NCBI GenBank assembly: GCA_026387135.1 | Contig: JAPLMH010000159.1 | Location: forward strand, 1-24,509 | Reading direction: 5' to 3' | Origin: Candidatus Omnitrophota bacterium | Lineage (GTDB): Bacteria; Omnitrophota; Gorgyraeia; 2-01-FULL-45-10 | Length of the DNA: 24,509 nucleotides | In this document: positions 1-6,516 of the stretch, piece after piece | Layout: each line of letters starts with the position of its first letter | Position numbering within the stretch: the stretch's first letter is position 1 | Notes under the pieces: generated by a model | Database searches by the model: none | Told to the model about the DNA's origin: nothing | Seen by the model: the letters and a program-made list of their open reading frames with translations, nothing else | Position numbers and translations under genes: made by a program

Positions 1-1
1 C

Positions 2-136
2 CAGGAAGCGAGATATGAGAGGGTCCAGGCGGCCATAGCAGCTTATCTGCGTGAATTTGAGAAGGAGATGATACCGTATCCTATAGGATCATTGAAGGTA
101 GTGATGGATGGACAGAGAGTCTATATAGCTGAATAA
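2..136 (+). CDS. C-terminal end of an unrecognised protein (partial, 5' end outside window)
   Basis: An open frame enters from the left edge with codons starting at base 2 and ends with TAA at 134-136, giving the last 44 residues of a protein. The visible tail is mildly amphipathic and helical (a segment around RYERVQAAIAAYLREFEKEM), then a short beta-like stretch ending VYIAE. I do not recognise the family. It is convergent with the next gene, whose stop lies only 2 bp further on. The frame is supported only by its being open to the edge and by the close packing with the neighbour. Confidence 0.5.
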   Translation, partial: QEARYERVQAAIAAYLREFEKEMIPYPIGSLKVVMDGQRVYIAE

Positions 137-138
137 AA

Positions 139-777
139 TTACTTTATAAAATATTTTAAGGCGAGGACCCCGCCGACTACGAGGAGAAGGAAACCGATAG
201 AAAATATATCGAAATACTTCTCTATGGAGTCGGACATCTTTTTACCTAATACGCGAAGGGCACCCGCCACTAAGAAGAACCTGCCGGCACGACCTACTAT
301 AGAAGCCACTACAAGGGTAACCAGCGAGATCTTGAATAACCCCGCTGTGATAGTGATAGCCTTATAGGGTATGGGGGTAAATGCGGCTGTGAATACCACC
401 AAAAATGCGTTCTGTGCATACTTTTCACCAAGCGTATTCACTACAGCATTGAGATTGTAAGTCTGCACGATGAGCTTTCCGACAGTTTCAAATAAGCTCC
501 ATCCTATGAAGTAGCCTAAAAGCGCCCCCAGGACGGATCCAACTGTGCAGATAGTGGCATAGCGGATCCAATTTTTCTGGTGAGCTACAACCATCGCTAT
601 AAGCAGTACATCAGGCGGAATAGGGAAGAAGGAGCTTTCGATAAAGGCTATAAAAAATAGGGCATATGGCGCCTGTTTTGTCCTGGCCCAATGGAGCGTC
701 CAATCGTACAGGCGGCGTATCCAGCGTAGCGGTGCTTTTAATGTGTAGAATAGGTCTTTCTTCATCTTCCGAGACAT
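139..777 (-). CDS. VTT-domain / DedA-like (YqaA-type) membrane protein
   Basis: This 212-residue protein has several strongly hydrophobic segments (about residues 38-62, 73-96, 125-170 and 190-210) and two motifs typical of the SNARE-associated / VTT (DedA) superfamily: FFPIPPDVLL in the first half and TPIPYKAITITAG near residue 135. Both are the re-entrant, proline-containing loops of this fold. Family members sit in the inner membrane and are linked to lipid flipping (for example undecaprenyl phosphate) and proton-motive-force homeostasis; the substrate here cannot be read. The ATG at 777 is used; a second ATG at 765 is possible. A TATAAT on the minus strand (797-792) would give a leader of only about 8 nt. 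The gene is divergent from the radical SAM unit starting at 860. Confidence 0.8.
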   Translation of the reverse strand: MSRKMKKDLFYTLKAPLRWIRRLYDWTLHWARTKQAPYALFFIAFIESSFFPIPPDVLLIAMVVAHQKNWIRYATICTVGSVLGALLGYFIGWSLFETVGKLIVQTYNLNAVVNTLGEKYAQNAFLVVFTAAFTPIPYKAITITAGLFKISLVTLVVASIVGRAGRFFLVAGALRVLGKKMSDSIEKYFDIFSIGFLLLVVGGVLALKYFIK

Positions 778-791
778 TATAACAAAATCAG

Positions 792-797
792 ATTATA
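792..797 (-). promoter_or_regulatory. -10 box (TATAAT) for the VTT-domain gene
   Basis: A perfect TATAAT lies on the minus strand at 797-792, about 15 bp before the ATG at 777. No good -35 is seen at 17 bp (only a TTTTTA-like sequence at 820-815). It is plausible because the intergenic region has to drive both divergent genes, but AT-rich sequence makes chance matches common. Confidence 0.35.
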
Positions 798-823
798 AGT
801 CCATATCTTTGACTTAAAAATTC

Positions 824-852
824 TTGATATAACTCTCTGCCACGCCTATAAT
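824..852 (+). promoter_or_regulatory. Sigma70-type promoter with predicted leaderless start
   Basis: The -35 is TTGATA (824-829) and the -10 is TATAAT (847-852), separated by exactly 17 bp. The ATG of the radical SAM gene is at 860, so transcription expected 6-8 nt past the -10 begins at or within 2 nt of the start codon. No Shine-Dalgarno is present before this ATG, consistent with a leaderless mRNA. Confidence 0.65.
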
Positions 853-859
853 ACTATTC

Positions 860-1807
860 ATGACCAAATACGATAAGGTGATCGAGGCGCCATTCGATTA
901 TTACTTCGGTGCTTTTCTTAACCTGAACTGCAGCCTGCCATGTGAATACTGTGTGCAGAAGATAACGCTTCCAGGTCAGCCCATAGCGCATTATCCGCTT
1001 ATTTCCGGCAAGGAGTGGGTCGAGGCATTGAATAGCATCGCGGGGAGGACCAAAAAAAGGTTCTTAAGGTCTCCAAAGAGAAAGAAGATATCTATCACGG
1101 GCGGCGAGCCATCACTTCATCCCGACTTCGTATATATCCTGAATAATCTCGACAAAGACTGGAAGATCACCGTTACCTCGAACTTCACCTCGCCGTTTTT
1201 TGATAAGGATATAAAATTCTTAAAGACTATCAGGAGAAGGCGCAATCTTAAGTTCAACGCCTCATATCACTTCATGTACGCGGATATAGATAGATTCATC
1301 GGAAACGTGAAGAAGATGAAGAAGGCGGGCTTTACAGTGCACAGCATATTTCTCGTAGCGCATCCGGAACACATGAAAGAGATAGAAGAGTATAAGAAGA
1401 GATTGTTAAAGGTGCACAAGATAGTAAAGCTTCAGAGGTTCTTCGGAAGGCATAAAGGCGATCTCTATCCTGTAGAAGATGCTTACGATGTCGTATGTGA
1501 ACAAGAGGACGGCATCAGAAATTACAAGGCTTATAAAGAGGGGTTCGGCCAGTCTGGCAAAAAGAAGATGTACTGCCGTGTGAAGAAAGTGCTCTTTGCC
1601 CCTAACGGGGATATATACAACTGCCACTATAAGCTTTACACCGGCCATAAAGATAAATTTGGGAATTTATTAGATAAAGATCTGCATATAGTGATGCCCC
1701 AGGACTTCTTTCTGTGCCATGATTACGGCTTCTGCAACCCCTGCGATTCCGAGGGGCATGCTTTCAAAGATATGGAAGGTAAAGAGTTCAATATAGGACA
1801 GAAATAG
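860..1807 (+). CDS. Radical SAM protein with SPASM-like C-terminal cysteines
   Basis: This is a 315-residue radical SAM enzyme. The SAM-binding 4Fe-4S motif CxxxCxxC is formed by C24, C28 and C31 (CSLPCEYC), followed by the SAM-contacting GGEP at 81-84. The C-terminal part carries C239, C255 and the cluster C286-x5-C292-x2-C295, which resembles the auxiliary-cluster half of SPASM/Twitch proteins. Such proteins often modify peptides or act as enzyme-maturing factors; the substrate here is not recognisable. A basic stretch (FLRSPKRKK, about 68-76) sits between the two SAM motifs. It is the first gene of a four-gene unit: its TAG (1805-1807) directly abuts the next ATG at 1808. Its promoter (824-852) predicts a leaderless transcript. 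No RiPP precursor-like ORF is apparent beside it. Confidence 0.8.
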   Translation: MTKYDKVIEAPFDYYFGAFLNLNCSLPCEYCVQKITLPGQPIAHYPLISGKEWVEALNSIAGRTKKRFLRSPKRKKISITGGEPSLHPDFVYILNNLDKDWKITVTSNFTSPFFDKDIKFLKTIRRRRNLKFNASYHFMYADIDRFIGNVKKMKKAGFTVHSIFLVAHPEHMKEIEEYKKRLLKVHKIVKLQRFFGRHKGDLYPVEDAYDVVCEQEDGIRNYKAYKEGFGQSGKKKMYCRVKKVLFAPNGDIYNCHYKLYTGHKDKFGNLLDKDLHIVMPQDFFLCHDYGFCNPCDSEGHAFKDMEGKEFNIGQK

Positions 1808-2902
1808 ATGCGCAGAATATTATCAGCGTGCATGGTATTATTTCTATTGTCTATATACGCACAGGCCTCTTACGCCGAAAAACCGGTCCCGCGAGTCGCC
1901 AGTTTCTGGAATAAAGTTAAAGAGAATATAGTCCAGTGCGTCCTTTGCCCGCGCAAATGCATTATTGATAACGGCCAGAGGGGTCTGTGTACCGTACGTA
2001 TAAATAAAGACGGCACACTTTACACTCTGGGTTACGGCAATCCGGTCGCGGTCCATATAGACCCCATAGAGAAGAAACCTTTCTTTAACGTCCTGCCCGG
2101 AACAGATGCATTCTCCATAGCGGTAGCGGGCTGCAATATGCGCTGCCTCTTCTGCCAGAATTGGCAGATATCTCAGGCCAAACCCGACGAGGTGACCGCA
2201 TACGATATGCCTCCGGAAATGGTAGTATCCGAAGCTATAAAGAATAATTGCCCGTTCATAGTATATACCTACACAGAACCCACCGTATTTTATGAATATA
2301 TGCTCGACATCTCGAAGCTCGCCAGGGCCAAAGGATTAAAGAACGGCATGCATACCTGCGGCTACATAAACCCGGAACCGTTAAAAGAGCTACTTAAATA
2401 TATGGATGCCGTCAACGTCGATCTGAAGGGATTTAATGAAGAATTTTATCAGAAGATGGGAGCCTTCGCGAGTCTCGAGCCGGTATTAAATACGCTTAAG
2501 GCGGTAAAGCGGGCGGGGGTGTGGCTCGAGATCACAAATCTCATAATACCCGGGTTGAACGACGATCCCGAAGAGATCAAGAAGATGTGCGAATGGATAA
2601 GAGATAACCTGGGCGCGGATACGCCGCTGCACTTCTCGAGGTTCATGCCATCTTTTAAACTGCAGAACCTGCCGCCCACGCCCGTTTCGAAATTGGAAGA
2701 GGCCTATAAAATAGCCAAAGACGCGGGCTTGGAGTATGTCTACATAGGCAACGTTCCCGGCCACACAGGTGAAAATACATATTGCCCCCAATGTAGTAAA
2801 CTCATAGTCGGCAGGATCGGTTACCGCATAACAGAGAATAATATCAAGGACGGCAAGTGTAAGTACTGCGGCAGATCGATATCGGGCATATGGGCACCCT
2901 AG
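1808..2902 (+). CDS. amrS: AmmeMemoRadiSam-type radical SAM enzyme with apparent signal peptide
   Basis: This 364-residue protein is of the pyruvate-formate-lyase-activase-like class called AmmeMemoRadiSam radical SAM. An N-terminal cysteine motif (C44, C47, C51, then C61) precedes the radical SAM CxxxCxxC (C109, C113, C116; GCNMRCLFCQNWQ). The YTYTEPTVFYEY and MDAVNVDLKGF motifs follow, and a zinc-ribbon-like CxxC pair closes the protein (C326/C329, C351/C354). Unusually, residues 1-23 look like a Sec signal peptide: MRR, a hydrophobic core to about residue 17, and a possible ASYA/EK cleavage site, although this family is usually cytoplasmic. The AMMECR1 and Memo partners are not in the window. 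It follows its upstream neighbour without spacer and overlaps the CcdA-like gene by 13 nt. The family assignment is firm; export is inferred. Confidence 0.85.
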   Translation: MRRILSACMVLFLLSIYAQASYAEKPVPRVASFWNKVKENIVQCVLCPRKCIIDNGQRGLCTVRINKDGTLYTLGYGNPVAVHIDPIEKKPFFNVLPGTDAFSIAVAGCNMRCLFCQNWQISQAKPDEVTAYDMPPEMVVSEAIKNNCPFIVYTYTEPTVFYEYMLDISKLARAKGLKNGMHTCGYINPEPLKELLKYMDAVNVDLKGFNEEFYQKMGAFASLEPVLNTLKAVKRAGVWLEITNLIIPGLNDDPEEIKKMCEWIRDNLGADTPLHFSRFMPSFKLQNLPPTPVSKLEEAYKIAKDAGLEYVYIGNVPGHTGENTYCPQCSKLIVGRIGYRITENNIKDGKCKYCGRSISGIWAP

Positions 2903-3558
2903 TCACTTATCTGCAGATATTCGGGATCGGCTTCAGTTTCGGGATCGCCGGACCGTGTTTCCTGACATGTACCCCCGTCCTCATCACTTATATAGTCGGA
3001 AGCAAAAAAGGCTGGACCCAGACATTTAAGGATATATTCACGTTCCTTTCGGGAAGATTGCTCGCCTACTTATTATTGGGTGCACTGGCGGGCCTCTCCG
3101 GAGCTGTTTTAAAAAAATTCACCGAATCCTCTCTGTCCGCATATCTTCAGCCGCTTGCCGGAATGGTTACCATACTATTCGCAATTATATTACTTACCGG
3201 TAAAAGCGGTGATAATTGCGCATGCCCAACCGCCCGAGGGAAGATGGTCAATTTCGGTGGAATATTCGCTTTCGGTTTTCTCATAGGCGTAAGTCCATGC
3301 GCTCCGCTTTTGGCGCTTCTCTTCGACATAGCACTTATGTCTAAGGGTATGATCGACGGCATACTTTACGCGTTATTCTTTGGACTGGGGACATTCCTGT
3401 CGGGGCTGATCACCATCGGCGTGATCGCGGGGATCTTGACGCGCATTCCGGCCGCATTTGTCAGATCAAAGACCGTCTCCACCATATTTAAGATCGTATG
3501 CGCGTCGCTATTATTATTGCTGGGGCTTGGCCTGATATTGAAAGGCTACGGAATATGA
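2890..3558 (+). CDS. CcdA/DsbD-like membrane thiol-disulfide transporter
   Basis: A 222-residue protein with about six hydrophobic segments and two related half-motifs: GPCFLTCTPVL (C23, C27; first helix) and GVSPCAPLLALL (C137). These match the paired prolines and cysteines of the CcdA / DsbD transmembrane family (DsbD_2, sometimes annotated sulfite exporter TauE/SafE-like). Family members pass electrons from cytoplasmic thioredoxin across the inner membrane to envelope thiol proteins. Two extra cysteines (C110, C112) lie in the loop between the halves. The ATG at 2890 overlaps the upstream gene by 13 nt, and the stop overlaps the next start as ATGA, so translation is probably coupled. The partner beside it, a radical SAM protein with a signal peptide and many cysteines, could be a client; that is inference. 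Confidence 0.75.
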   Translation: MGTLVTYLQIFGIGFSFGIAGPCFLTCTPVLITYIVGSKKGWTQTFKDIFTFLSGRLLAYLLLGALAGLSGAVLKKFTESSLSAYLQPLAGMVTILFAIILLTGKSGDNCACPTARGKMVNFGGIFAFGFLIGVSPCAPLLALLFDIALMSKGMIDGILYALFFGLGTFLSGLITIGVIAGILTRIPAAFVRSKTVSTIFKIVCASLLLLLGLGLILKGYGI

Positions 3559-5795
3559 GAAGAAGCATAATAATCTCCATGATCCTGACGGGATTTACGG
3601 CGATGGCCGCGCAGATAATTTATATGCGCGAGCTATTGGTAGTATTTTACGGTAATGAGCTGTCGATAAGCTTTATCCTTGCCGGCTGGCTTATCAGCGG
3701 AGCGATAGGCAGCGCCGTATTCGGAAGGTTCGCGGACAGGATAGTATCGAAGATAAAGGCCTTCTCTTTATGTCAGATGGCATTAGGATTACTTCTTATA
3801 GCGGGGATCGTAGCGGTAAAATTTGTTAAGATCTTTCTCGGTGTCAATCCCGGCGAGATCGTAGGGCTATTTCCCATAATAGCTGCGAGCTTCGCCATTC
3901 TTGCGCCCATCTGTATATTAATGGGTTTTATCTTCTCGCTCGGCTGCAGGATGTATGAAGACCATTCCGGGCCCCGGCCCTGGAATGCTATAGGTAGTAT
4001 ATATATATTAGAGGCCGTAGGCTCTATCGTAGGCGGCGCGCTTACCGGTCTCATACTTATCAAATCGTTCGATGCGCTGCATATCGCAGCTATGCTCGCG
4101 TTATTAAATTTCCTGGCGGCATTTATATTGAATCGCAGGGCTTCCGTATTTCTTATAGCTATAATCGTCGCGCTATGGTCTTTTGGCGGTTTTGCAAAGA
4201 TAGAAAGATATTCTCTCAAAAAACAATGGCCCGGCTACGAGGTCCTGGACTCGAAAAATTCGATATATGGGAATATCCTGATAGCCAGAAGAGGGGAAGA
4301 CTATACATTATTCAATAACGGACTACTCTCTTTTACGATACCGGATAAGCCGAGCTCTGAAGAGGCCGTTCATCTGGCGCTATTGGAGCACAAGGACCCG
4401 AAGAGGGTGCTTTTAATAGGCGGAGGTGTCGGGGGGTTGGTAGAAGAGATACTGAAACACCGCGTTGAAAGGGTGGACTATGTGGAGATGGATCCATCCA
4501 TAATAGAGATCTCCGTAAAGTATCTGCCCGAAAGTTATTACAAAGCGCTTAAAGAGGCGCGCGTATCGATAAAAAATACCGACGGAAGATTCTTTGTTAA
4601 GAACTCAAAAGATCTATATGACTGTGTAATAATTCACACCGGCGATCCCTATACGGCAGAGGGCAATAGATACTATACGGCGGAATTTTTCAATGAGGTC
4701 AAGAAGAGACTTAAAGCGGGAGGCCTCTTATCTTTGGGACTTACATCCAGCGAAAGCTACATAAGCAGGCCTCTGGCGGAATTCTTGAGGTCCATATATG
4801 CCACTTTAAGGTCCGTATTCAATGAAGTCTTCATTATACCGGGCGAGACGGCGTACTTTTTGGCTTCGGATTCGGTAGGCAGCCTGACTTACGATAATAG
4901 AATATTGGAGGAGAGGACCCTTGCCAGGAAATTAGATACACAGTATGTGCGGGATTATTACCTGTTCTCAAAACTTTCACCCGAAAAGATAGCATATTCC
5001 GATAAGGTCATAAAGAACAGGGAAGGCGCGATAATAAATCACGACTCGAGGCCCATCGCATATTATTATGGCCTCATATTCTGGACGACGTTATTCAGGG
5101 ATTCCGTATTCTCTAATATCTTAAGATCGGTCACCGAACCTGTGGTATGGCGCTCTATGGGTATATTTGTGATGCTCTTCGCAGTCATATCCATCTTATA
5201 TCGAAGGTCTTTTAAGAGATCTACTCTCATGGCGGTGATGGCCGGCGGCTTCAGCTCCATGGCCTTTCAACTAATTATTCTGCTCACATTTCAGACGATG
5301 TATGGATATCTATTCTATAAACTTGGGATCATCCTTACCGCTTTCATGGTCGGCCTGGCCCTGGGCGCCATACTTGTCGGTCTCTTTTCTAACCAGGTTA
5401 GGCGCACAGATCTCTCCAATTCTAACCTGGTTAGAAATCGAATAATGCTCATAGCGGTGCAGGGTGATTTCATCTTATTTTCCATACTATTAGGCGCAAT
5501 ATTCTCGAAATTTTGCCCGGCCTCTCTCTTCCCGGTGCTATCCGTAATAGCCGGCTCGATCGGCGGCGCTCAATTCGCCATTGCCAATAAGATATTGCTT
5601 GGCCAAAAGAGAGATGTGGGCAGGGTAGGCGGGTTGAGCTACGGCGTAGACCTCTTCGGTTCATTTTTAGGCGCGCTTCTAACAGGCATATTCCTGATCC
5701 CTATACTGGGGATACCCAAAACCTGCTTCGCGGTTGCGATCATCAACACAGCAGTCCTCGCGCTGTTGCTAATTAATATGCGTGTTGAAGAGTAG
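3555..5795 (+). CDS. Membrane-embedded spermidine-synthase-like protein
   Basis: A 746-residue fusion: about seven hydrophobic helices (residues 1-210), a soluble spermidine-synthase-like methyltransferase-fold domain (about 225-460), then about six more helices (about 545-745). The SAM/dcSAM-binding site is LLIGGGVGGLVEE (286-298) followed by the acidic VEMDP loop (310-314). The aminopropyltransferase motif usually written DSSDP is here HTGDP (361-365), so the base-position Asp364 is kept while the first Asp is His361. Fused MFS/spermidine-synthase proteins are widespread, but their substrate is mostly unknown. The ATG at 3555 overlaps the preceding TGA (ATGA); an in-frame ATG at 3498 would lengthen it by 19 residues inside the upstream gene and is less likely. 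A hairpin-like repeat lies at 5386-5437 within a loop of the C-terminal membrane part. Confidence 0.75.
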   Translation: MRRSIIISMILTGFTAMAAQIIYMRELLVVFYGNELSISFILAGWLISGAIGSAVFGRFADRIVSKIKAFSLCQMALGLLLIAGIVAVKFVKIFLGVNPGEIVGLFPIIAASFAILAPICILMGFIFSLGCRMYEDHSGPRPWNAIGSIYILEAVGSIVGGALTGLILIKSFDALHIAAMLALLNFLAAFILNRRASVFLIAIIVALWSFGGFAKIERYSLKKQWPGYEVLDSKNSIYGNILIARRGEDYTLFNNGLLSFTIPDKPSSEEAVHLALLEHKDPKRVLLIGGGVGGLVEEILKHRVERVDYVEMDPSIIEISVKYLPESYYKALKEARVSIKNTDGRFFVKNSKDLYDCVIIHTGDPYTAEGNRYYTAEFFNEVKKRLKAGGLLSLGLTSSESYISRPLAEFLRSIYATLRSVFNEVFIIPGETAYFLASDSVGSLTYDNRILEERTLARKLDTQYVRDYYLFSKLSPEKIAYSDKVIKNREGAIINHDSRPIAYYYGLIFWTTLFRDSVFSNILRSVTEPVVWRSMGIFVMLFAVISILYRRSFKRSTLMAVMAGGFSSMAFQLIILLTFQTMYGYLFYKLGIILTAFMVGLALGAILVGLFSNQVRRTDLSNSNLVRNRIMLIAVQGDFILFSILLGAIFSKFCPASLFPVLSVIAGSIGGAQFAIANKILLGQKRDVGRVGGLSYGVDLFGSFLGALLTGIFLIPILGIPKTCFAVAIINTAVLALLLINMRVEE
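5386..5437. repeat. 16-bp perfect inverted repeat made of two near-palindromes
   Basis: TTTCTAACCAGGTTAG (5386-5401) and CTAACCTGGTTAGAAA (5422-5437) are exact reverse complements with a 20-bp spacer. Each arm also contains a 13-bp palindrome around one central base (CTAACC-A-GGTTAG and CTAACC-T-GGTTAG), so each can fold alone or with its partner. It lies inside the spermidine-synthase-like gene and encodes a hydrophilic loop between membrane helices. Confidence 0.8.
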
Positions 5796-5813
5796 GTCGT
5801 TTTGTAGTATCAT
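5785..5813 (+). promoter_or_regulatory. Possible promoter for the tRNA-Arg/tRNA-Leu pair
   Basis: TTGAAG (5785-5790) and TATCAT (5808-5813) are spaced by 17 bp, predicting a start near 5820 and a 5' leader of about 33 nt before tRNA-Arg. The -35 overlaps the end of the preceding gene. The -10 match is moderate. Confidence 0.35.
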
Positions 5814-5830
5814 ATGTCCTGCTGAAATTA

Positions 5831-5852
5831 GTCGTAACGAGATTTTTACGAC
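5831..5852 (+). other. Small hairpin directly before tRNA-Arg
   Basis: GTCGTAA (5831-5837) and TTACGAC (5846-5852) can pair as a 7-bp stem with an 8-nt loop and end exactly at the base before the tRNA. It may terminate the upstream operon or mark a tRNA-processing site; there is no T-tract after it. Confidence 0.4.
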
Positions 5853-5929
5853 GCGCCCGTAGCTCAACTGGATAGAGTGAGTGGCTTCGAACCACTAGGT
5901 CGCAGGTTCGACTCCTGCCGGGCGCGCCA
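5853..5929 (+). tRNA. tRNA-Arg (anticodon UCG)
   Basis: Full cloverleaf. The acceptor GCGCCCG (5853-5859) pairs with CGGGCGC (5919-5925). The anticodon stem AGTGG/CCACT encloses loop CTTCGAA with anticodon TCG at 5887-5889. The T arm is GCAGG-TTCGACT-CCTGC. The discriminator G and the CCA (5927-5929) are encoded. It reads CGA and probably other CGN codons, although AGR codons dominate arginine in this window. Confidence 0.96.
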
Positions 5930-5943
5930 CTAGATAAATTCGT

Positions 5944-6028
5944 GCGGACGTGGCGGAACTGGCAGACGCGCACGGCTTAGGACCGTGTGCCGAAAGGCTT
6001 GTGGGTTCAAATCCCTCCGTCCGCACCA
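5944..6028 (+). tRNA. tRNA-Leu (anticodon UAG)
   Basis: A class II tRNA with a long variable arm (TGCCGAAAGGCTT region). The acceptor GCGGACG (5944-5950) pairs with CGTCCGC (6018-6024). Anticodon stem CACGG/CCGTG carries loop CTTAGGA with anticodon TAG (5978-5980). CCA is encoded at 6026-6028. The T stem GTGGG/CCCTC has one U-U mismatch (6002/6016). It lies 14 bp after tRNA-Arg, so the two are probably co-transcribed. Confidence 0.95.
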
Positions 6029-6050
6029 TTTTTATAACAGAGGTGAGCTT

Positions 6051-6209
6051 ATGATCATAGTTTTAGGCATAATAGCCGCTCTTATTCTCGCGAGCGTCAT
6101 AATCCTGCAGAGATTCATGAAAGATATGGCCAAAGTTGAAAAAGAGCTGCTTAAAGAGATGAAAGAGATGAAGCAGTGCCTGGTAAGGATAAACGAAAAG
6201 CAGCTGTAG
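6051..6209 (+). CDS. Small single-helix membrane protein with coiled-coil tail
   Basis: A 52-residue protein of unknown function. Residues 1-20 (starting MIIVLGIIAALILASVII) form one hydrophobic helix. The rest is a charged heptad-like helix rich in K, E and M (EKELLKEMKEMKQCLVRINE), typical of small membrane-anchored coiled coils. The ATG at 6051 is preceded by AGAGGTGA (6040-6047) at good spacing. A longer in-frame start at 5985 lies inside tRNA-Leu and is rejected. It sits between two tRNA pairs, in the same direction, and may be co-transcribed with tRNA-Arg and tRNA-Leu. Confidence 0.6.
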   Translation: MIIVLGIIAALILASVIILQRFMKDMAKVEKELLKEMKEMKQCLVRINEKQL

Positions 6210-6228
6210 TCCTTGGCATGTTTTCTCA

Positions 6229-6257
6229 TTGATTTCATATGGGCGTTTTGGTATAAT
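6229..6257 (+). promoter_or_regulatory. Promoter of the tRNA-Lys/tRNA-Gly pair
   Basis: TTGATT (6229-6234) and a perfect TATAAT (6252-6257) are separated by 17 bp. The predicted start is near 6264, about 20 nt before tRNA-Lys. It lies in the only free space between the small membrane protein gene and the tRNA. Confidence 0.65.
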
Positions 6258-6283
6258 CATGCTCTTATTTTCTTTGATATAAC

Positions 6284-6359
6284 GCCCGCATAGCTCAATT
6301 GGCAGAGCAGGACACTCTTAATGTCAAGGTTCCAAGTTCGATTCTTGGTGCGGGCACCA
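6284..6359 (+). tRNA. tRNA-Lys (anticodon CUU)
   Basis: The acceptor GCCCGCA (6284-6290) pairs with TGCGGGC (6349-6355). The anticodon loop CTCTTAA has CTT at 6317-6319. The last anticodon-stem pair is G-A (6310/6326), a mismatch tolerated in many tRNAs. CCA is encoded at 6357-6359. Confidence 0.95.
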
Positions 6360-6364
6360 GGTTT

Positions 6365-6439
6365 GCGGCGGTAATTCAGTGGTAGAATGCGACCTTGCCA
6401 AGGTCGATGCCGTGGGTTCGAACCCCATCCGCCGCTCCA
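6365..6439 (+). tRNA. tRNA-Gly (anticodon GCC)
   Basis: The acceptor GCGGCGG (6365-6371) pairs with CCGCCGC (6429-6435). The stem CGACC/GGTCG holds loop TTGCCAA with anticodon GCC at 6397-6399. The discriminator is T and CCA is encoded at 6437-6439. It starts 5 bp after tRNA-Lys. Confidence 0.96.
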
Positions 6440-6476
6440 TCCGCCTTCGCAATTACACGTTGATTGCGGAGGCGGA
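6440..6476 (+). terminator. Strong hairpin after tRNA-Gly (terminator or attenuator-like)
   Basis: TCCGCCTTCGCAAT (6440-6453) pairs with ATTGCGGAGGCGGA (6463-6476) over 14 bp with one G-U, around a 9-nt loop. It begins at the base after the tRNA CCA. No T-run follows directly (the sequence continues CCACAAAATTTT), so it is not a classical intrinsic terminator. It may end or process the tRNA transcript before ptsN. Confidence 0.5.
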
Positions 6477-6516
6477 CCACAAAATTTTGCTTGGCGCAAT
6501 ATAAAGGAGACAAAAA

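Noticed and set aside
1823..1831. Lipoprotein lipobox (LSAC) in the AmmeMemoRadiSam protein
   Set aside because: The cysteine is at residue 8, before the hydrophobic core, so it cannot be a lipobox; an AxA-type site near residue 23 fits better.
3498..3554. Longer start for the spermidine-synthase-like gene
   Set aside because: It lies within the CcdA-like gene, adds a non-membrane leader, and the ATG at 3555 makes a classic ATGA overlap.
5985..6050. Longer start for the small membrane protein
   Set aside because: It lies inside tRNA-Leu; the ATG at 6051 has a good AGAGGTGA before it.
6425..6445. Attachment site from the 9-bp repeat at tRNA-Gly
   Set aside because: The repeat is short and GC-rich, there is no integrase nearby, and the downstream genes are housekeeping.
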